In this document: in pieces, positions 57,401-64,000 of the stretch
How positions within the stretch are numbered: position 1 is the first letter of the stretch
How the letters are laid out: the number at the start of each line of letters is the position of its first letter
Assembly (NCBI RefSeq): GCF_017562075.2
Contig: NC_054082.1
Coordinates: 55,306,681 to 55,370,680, forward strand
Length of the DNA stretch: 64,000 nucleotides
Direction of reading: 5' to 3'
Source: Anopheles merus
Taxonomy: Eukaryota > Arthropoda > Insecta > Diptera > Culicidae
Position numbers and translations under genes: made by a program
The notes under the pieces: model-generated
Databases searched by the model: none
The model's input: only the letters and a program-made list of their open reading frames with translations
What the model was told of the DNA's origin: nothing

Positions 57401-58999
57401 AATCACTAAATCGGACCAGATGTTGTTCACTAAAAATCTACTCAACTGCTGCACTAAACGGCACTACACTGAGATAACGTTCAAGTCAAAGTTGACAATT
57501 GCAATGTCGGTGTGTTGCTTGTACACATTTTGCACTTGAAGCTTATGGCAATCAGTTCAAAGTGTTTAACTGCAAAAAGAGCTGTGTTATGTTCATGAGT
57601 TACCCTCTGGTTATCTTCGTGGGTTGTTTTGTGTGCACATTATCCACTAATTTAATCACTAGAGTTATTGAATTCTAAAGGGTTATATCGATCCATTCAC
57701 CGCAGTTATCACTCGTAATATCTTTATAAAAAATAAAAAAGGCTTTTATATGTTCTTGTGTTGTGCGAATTTCCAAACAATTATCACTCGAGAATATTAA
57801 ATGTGACGACAGTATAACAAAACCATGCACACATACACTAACACAGAAACTTTGCTGATCCTGTGGTCAGCCTCATAAAAACTCAAGCTTGAACTTCGTC
57901 ATCTTTTGTAAACCACTAAGAAACAAGTACAACAGATGAGACGGAATGAACTCGGGCGTTGAGGGTGAAAGGGACATAATTTATGAAACAAATATAATTA
58001 TCACTATCTTACTAACATAGAAAATCACCAACCGGTTGTCCGGCAGGTATGATCCACGTTCCGTAGCAAAAGGTACTCGAGATGATGATGTTGAATATGT
58101 CGTTTTTCTCTTCTTCTTGTGACAACTTTTAGCGGTTGCTTACCTAACCCTGGCCAAGCTGATTAGCCGTTTGCTCCCCCTGACTATTGCAAGGTGATGA
58201 TGTTTCAAGAGCGGTTTGTGTGAAGACAAAACAACTTTGAAAGATAAGAACGTTTTCCATCTTGGGTTGAAGTTGAAGCGGCGCCGAGACACACAAATCG
58301 TTCGTCAGTATTGCAAAGGTAAGAATTTGTAGCAGCTATAGATGGTCTATTTTAGGTGAACAATATGAACAGCAACACCAAACGCATAATGTGTCAACGA
58401 ATCAGCGTGATAGCTGCACCTAAAACGTCTATTTTGTTATTCGATCTTTGGAAGGTTTACAATGTTTTCACAGTTGTATTTGCAAGCTTATTGGATGTGT
58501 GTATTTTTTACCATCACGACACGCCAGCCGTGGGATTCCTGGCCGGACACTTTTTTAACTGTATCCATGTATATCAAGTCACGTTGTCCTTGTCGTTGTC
58601 CAGTGGAACGTGGAAGTCGAAGTGGAACGGCACCGAAAACCGTGTATCTGTGCTAACAACAACATCACACACTCATACACATAAAAATAAGATTAATACG
58701 ATCAAACGGGGGCACGATCGTGATCGTGATATTGATTCACCACCCACCGAGAATAGCACTGAAACTGATGCTGCGTGAACTATGCAATGCCGTTGGGCCC
58801 CTTTCTGTACACGCGACACGCGTTTAGCAAGACTCGTGCGACACGACGTTCATCGATGGAATAAAGAACCACGCGGCCCAACGCAAGCATCGAACCGACA
58901 AATCCGACCGACTAACCTCCAATCGCCGAACTGAACGCATCAGTGAACAGTGTGTTTGAATGCTCTTTTTCACCGTAACGTAAATAGCAAGTAAGTAAG
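51466..58999. other. Large non-coding stretch, possibly intron or intergenic
   Basis: No coding exon is supported on either strand. If the exon at 51157 belongs to a large minus-strand gene, this could be its intron. GC-richer patches at 55.1-56.4 and 56.9-57.4 kb could be promoter or UTR. Simple repeats include (AC)n at 55003-55018 and a GATC run near 55442. Confidence 0.45.
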
Positions 59000-59042
59000 A
59001 AGAGAGAAAGATAGAGAGGATATGAGTGAGAGAGAAATAAAT

Positions 59043-59049
<7 letters not shown>

Positions 59050-59084
<35 letters not shown>
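59050..59084. repeat. (AG)n microsatellite
   Basis: About 17 AG units, extended on both sides by imperfect GAGA sequence (58996-59100). Confidence 0.9.
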
Positions 59085-59089
<5 letters not shown>

Positions 59090-59858
59090 AGAGAAAGAGA
59101 AGTAATATTTATGCGTGAGTATTTGTCAGTGTATATGCATGGGTGTCCATGTGATTGTATTTGTGTTGTAAAAAAGATAACACGCGCTCGCAATTTGATA
59201 GCGGTTCTGTTGAAGAGGATTCTCCATCTCGTATCTGCGTTGAGCACAAAATATAACAATTTTTTTTTAAACACTGCGAAAGGCACACACATAGACCAAA
59301 ACGTACGAAAACACTAGAACCAGACCGTAGGTTGTGCGCATCTGAGCGGGAGAATATGCATCCGCGAGGCTGCTCCGGCTTGTACGGATTGATCCGATGG
59401 AGACGCACGATTGTTGTTGACTCACAAGATGGGAGCGCACGCGTGCGTATTTGCATTTTTTGCACCATTTTTTTTCTTTCTTTCGATTTCATTCTCTTTT
59501 CTCCGAAGGCAATGTTCAATGGTATTTGGGATTGGGTTTTTTTTTGCGAATCAAAATTTACATATTGGCATGTGTGTTTGTGCTTGCATTTGATTTTTGT
59601 TGCCATCGTTGCTGCTCATCGTTGCCCACCGGCATTTGATAAGATTGATTGTCGGAGGAATTGGAATGGGTGTAATCGAACACCTTCGGTTCCGTTTCGT
59701 TTGTGTGCTACGGTATCGTGAAGCTTCGTGTATGTTCGTTCGGGTTCAGTTTCTTTAAGGAAACCGCAAAAACCACACAACCTACGGCACAGAGTAAACA
59801 CACAATACCGACCGGCCCATGCACGTTCTGTTTTACTTTGCCTGCTTTATTGGTCTGC

Positions 59859-59859
<1 letters not shown>

Positions 59860-59912
<53 letters not shown>
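59860..59912. repeat. (CT)n microsatellite
   Basis: About 26 uninterrupted CT units. It is the complement of the (AG)n array 776 bp upstream, so the pair forms an inverted repeat. The Ser/Leu-rich frames here are artefacts. Confidence 0.95.
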
Positions 59913-59916
<4 letters not shown>

Positions 59917-62900
59917 AACACCTCATCATCTTCATCGTCATGTTTATCTACGACTTGGACGCCGTGCGTCACAAGCTAACCTATGTGTTTGTGCGTACCG
60001 CGAATGCGTTTGTGCTCATCCTTTGAGGCATAAAGTGGGCAAAAATGTTATTTGTGGCTCTAGACAACAATACCACACTAAAACAGAGAGTTCCTTTACA
60101 CCTCGCAGAGCCATCACAACACTAGAGATAATATAATTTTCAGCATTTGCCATTCATTCTAACCGTGTTGTGCGACGCGAAGAAATCACGGACGGTGAAA
60201 GACCCAGTTCTATCTGTTTTTTTTCTTCTCTTTTTATGCTGTGACACATTTAATTCGCATGTTCGGATAAATAGCAGAATCAAAGGCCATATTCATGCAT
60301 TATTAACACGCCTCCTACCATAGAAAATATTCGCCGAAGACGGTTCGCATCATCTATTCGACATCATGTTGAAAGCTTGATGCATAATTTAGCATCGAGT
60401 TGAAGCTTTTCCACCACCGTTTCCTTGGTGCGATGTGTGTTAACCTCTTCGTTATTTTCCAGCATACATACCAGCAATGTACGACACATGAGTTCGCATT
60501 CACGTTATGAGTTCAATATTGGCATAGACCGAGCCCTATACTTCTCATCCATAATATGCATCACAGCATTCCAATATTTTTCAGCTTGAGCCAACTCTAT
60601 CTAGATCACTCGTAGATAAATGGGCCAAATTAGCAATGAAACAATATAATGCTTTCACAAAAAAGTAGTATCGAATTATCAACACCGAATTTATCAGGCA
60701 AATGAACATCAAAACGGTAAATTATGTCCAAATAAACTTGTTTCCTTTGACTATTCACTCAAACAATTCCATCATCTGCATCAATATTGAAGTAGTCGGT
60801 AGGCAAACCAACAACTCGTTTTCGCCGATCGCCTTGGTTATTTGGATTATGTATTCATTGCGACGTTTGCACAGCACCGAACACCAGACGAGCGTGTACT
60901 GCAGTGCGAATCGCACAATATCGATAGTAACCATGCAGTTCCGGTTGCACTTACACATTACTGCTAGGTGTTTACCTGTACCGTATCGTCCCTCCACCGA
61001 ATCGCACTGGCAAGCCGAATGCACACGATCACCTTAGATCTATCGCTGCCAGACGACGATGCTACAAAAAGGTGCGGCCAATCGGCGTATTTGATCGAAT
61101 CATAAGTTGGCGACCGCACTTTAGCAAAGCAGCGCACAAAACGGAAGCTTGCGCTTTAAGATTTATGAACATTAGTCACGGCGACGATCACGCGAGGCAT
61201 TACGATCACAGAACCTTGAGTTTGGCGCAAAACGATAATAAACAATATGGCACATGTTTGGCGCATATCGCAATGGCATTGTAAATGCGTTCAACTACCT
61301 TCGATGGTTTGATAAGTAGTAAGTCAAGTGAGAAATGTCAGCATTCCATCACCACTAACCCTTATTTGCGAATACATAATATAGGGTCCGTAACAGCAGG
61401 AAACCAGTAGTAGATAGTTTTTTCTCGATATTTCCAACCTATAATATATTTTCAAATAAAAAAAATACCCGTTTAACACGAGCCAGAGGCAAATTATCAC
61501 CATTTCATAATAGCCAATTTGGATTGCAGTGGACTACGCCACGTTTGTGGCAGGAAATTATTTCGTGATCAAAATAAGCGTCTGACACCGATCGTCCAGA
61601 AATGGAATCAGCCCAGATCGATTGCTGCTTACATGTACAATTATCGTGCAGCCGCAAAAGCTGCCCAAACATTGACACACCTATTTAAAGTCCACCGGAG
61701 TCGTCACGTCTGACTACCGAAATGAGAGTTGGCTCAGTTTTACATATTGTGGTTATACGTTTATGCCGAAAATCTGTAGAGCGTTTTGAAATTAAGTTAG
61801 TTTCTTTAAGATCAACAGACTTTTTTGTTTTCCTTCTAGACAACTTGTATTTTATATAAACTTTGCTGGAACAAGGCATTAAAACTATTCATCAATGCTT
61901 CCATTTTATTCGGATCAATTTAAAGTGTACATTTTAACGATTCCGATGAAAATATTATTGATGAATTATTTTTAAATATATTACGATTTTGATTTTTATC
62001 GTGCTTTGAACCGTGAACCTAATCATATGCTTTGGCGACATTTTATCTTAAAATGTCCCATCCCAATCCCTCACTTTGCCCCCGATGAGGGAACAAACGC
62101 TGTGAAGGGTGTATGGAACGTTGGGTTAGCAAATTGAAACAGCTTTAGCTTACTCATGGGACGGGAGATGCGAAACAAACAGGACCCGACAGTCCTATCC
62201 ATCCACTACCGTCCAGCAGCCGCCCGACCGCGGACGGGATCCTACCAACAGGAGAGAATACGAAAAAGGAAAAGGAACTAATTCGATAGATAGCCAGATA
62301 TGTAAATAAACAGCGCGTCACACGAGCCTATGTATGTTTATTTTTAACCTTTTTAAAATATACAGCGAAAGGGCAGGATTGCTCTTATGCTGATGCCCTA
62401 CATCGGATGTGATGTTGCTCCGGAACGACGATATCCTACCATTCCACACACTCGTTCCCAACACGTTGCGTGAAAGCTAGACTGAAGCATTGGAGTGCAC
62501 CCCTTCACTTATTCCTTCCCAACCGTGCTGTCAACCATGCCTCAACATCAGAGCAGTGTGGGTGCCAAGTGACCAAGAAAAGCTTGCGTCGAGAAATGTG
62601 AAATTGTAACTCCCATACCTTTTTGTAACGCCAAGTGAAACGGGGGAAACACCGCATAGTTTATGTACTGTCCCCGAGTTCCCCACACAACTGGGTGCCG
62701 TGTTAATTATGGCCCAAACGCTCGCTGGTAATCATTCAGCCGGCAAATATCGCTCACACGCAGACCCAGAGCACCTCCAGCCGGGCTCAAGCTCCCACGA
62801 GCGTACATGTGTGCAGGCACTTTTAGGCTCTCGAGCGTGCCCTCCAAACGTGTAAGGTTAAATTGCCTTCCCCATCCGGTCTGCACCTTAGTATCCCTTT

Positions 62901-64000
62901 TTCCTTATCGAGCACGCAGAAGGAAAATAAAACCCGCCCAGAACAATCGCGTATCGCTCGGAGCGACCGAGCGGCTTGAAAGGACCCCCTTAAACGGACC
63001 TTTTTTTCTGCAAGCCCAAAAAAGTTTCCTGGCCATCCGCGGCAGCTTAACTGCTAGCTTGACGGTGGGGAAATTTCTGCACACATGGAAAAAACGTGTA
63101 TCCGTGCGCTCGCGACGTGTGCCAATCAAATGAAAATGGAATTCAAGCACGAAGGAATGCATCATACGTTTTGTTTCGGGATGCATCGGAATTGCAGCGG
63201 CTGAGGGATGGAAAGTACCAACAAAGGCCTTCCTCAATGACGCTACACCGTGAAGCTGGAGCCCTTTTGTTCTTGTTACACATCTTTCTGTGTCTGCGGT
63301 TGTGTTGTGGACACAGCCAACCGTGTCCTTGGTGGGCGTGCTTCATACACTACCTGTGCCGTCCGTGTCTCATTCACTGTGGGTGAATTCACCGTCCTTC
63401 TTTTCCACTCTTTCGTCACAGATGTGTGTTTTGTGTATTGTTCTCCTAGCGTTTCCTGTGCCTTATCAACAAAATGTACAACCACATCTTACAAGCGATG
63501 CATTCACCGGCCACAAACAACCACGGTTTACCACGACTCTCTGTGGCGAGTTTAAAAAAACCGCTTCCCACGTATCTGCGATTCCCTCCCGGCTGGTTCG
63601 CGGTTTCCATGTCCATCAGTATCACACCACGCTGGGGAAGGATGTTGGATGCTGCGGCGCATCATCATCATCAAACCAACCAACATAATACACGCACACG
63701 GACAATGTTGGGATATAAAAGGTACCACTTACTTACCACCGTGTGATAACCGCACCGCGCCATCGCCAAGTGCCGACAGCCTTTCGTGTATCCTTTTTAC
63801 CGAAACCCGTACCGAGCGCCCCCACCAAGACTCATTACCATGCAGGATGGGACAAGAGTAGGCAAGCTTCTTCAATTTACTTAGCATTTTAGCACGATAC
63901 TCGCTGGCTTTCATCTTCTTTAGTTCCCCCTTTCCCCGGGATCGTGTGACATACTTGTAGTTGGCGCAAACGCAAGCGACCATGATTTTTGTTTTCCTCG
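59913..64000. other. Non-coding stretch to the window end
   Basis: No gene is supported. Frames of 60-130 codons occur on both strands in the GC-richer part (62.8-64 kb) but have no recognisable similarity and overlap each other. A minus-strand frame beginning at 63983 is the least implausible and is discussed among the rejected items. Confidence 0.45.

Noticed and set aside
57088..57402. 104-codon minus-strand frame (MFSERTGERS...)
   Set aside because: Sits in a GC-rich patch, with no similarity recognised; more likely UTR or promoter DNA.
60755..61024. 89-codon minus-strand Cys-rich frame, with another open segment just upstream
   Set aside because: The two pieces are in different frames with only a poor donor between them; no similarity recognised.
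63729..63983. Minus-strand frame starting MVACVCANYKYV with a GTAATG after about 49 codons
   Set aside because: Could be a first exon, but the donor is weak, no following exon is visible and the family is not recognised.
1..64000. CRISPR arrays, bacterial operons, phage or plasmid genes
   Set aside because: None seen; spliced genes, polyadenylation signals and insect repeats show eukaryotic nuclear DNA.

Overview
The window looks like nuclear DNA of an Anopheles mosquito. It carries compact insect genes with short introns (62-91 bp in most cases), a chitin-protecting Knickkopf protein, an allantoicase, a Fem-1 homologue, a Twins (PP2A B subunit) homologue, and tRNA-derived repeats resembling the SINE200 family that I know from Anopheles gambiae. 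The species call is inference from gene content and repeats. No search was run.

Layout. 1-5.7 kb: no gene recognised. 5.75-8.7 kb: a divergent pair, RCCD1-like (minus) and ARL3 (plus), sharing a 281-bp gap between start codons. 9.8-11.6 kb: a three-exon minus-strand gene for a secreted Gly-rich protein of unknown role. 14.5-15.7 kb: a two-exon cytosolic sulfotransferase with a TATA box. 16-20.8 kb: repeat-rich block with a LINE relic, a 1.65-kb element with perfect 30-bp terminal inverted repeats, and a MITE nested inside it. 21.3-23.45 kb: Fem-1. 25-25.3 kb: a pogo-like MITE. 26.6-31 kb: knickkopf (plus) and allantoicase (minus), convergent with 124 bp between stop codons. 34.9-40.4 kb: twins on the minus strand, with a first coding exon of only 7 nt about 3 kb upstream of the next exon. 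42.2-50.4 kb: a dense nest of transposons inserted into one another. 51.16-51.47 kb: one well-bounded coding exon of an unidentified gene. 51.5-64 kb: no gene I can support, only simple repeats and GC-rich non-coding DNA.

In total 8 multi-exon genes were rebuilt by hand from splice sites. Every junction keeps phase, and lengths agree with the families where a family is known: RCCD1 349 aa, ARL3 179 aa, secreted Gly-rich protein 525 aa, sulfotransferase 327 aa, Fem-1 669 aa, Knk 705 aa, ALLC 400 aa, Tws 445 aa. The genes do not form a pathway; this is ordinary insect gene order. The most interesting part is the 42-50 kb nest. Target-site duplications and, for two insertions, a matching empty site elsewhere in the same window allow the order of insertions to be read directly.
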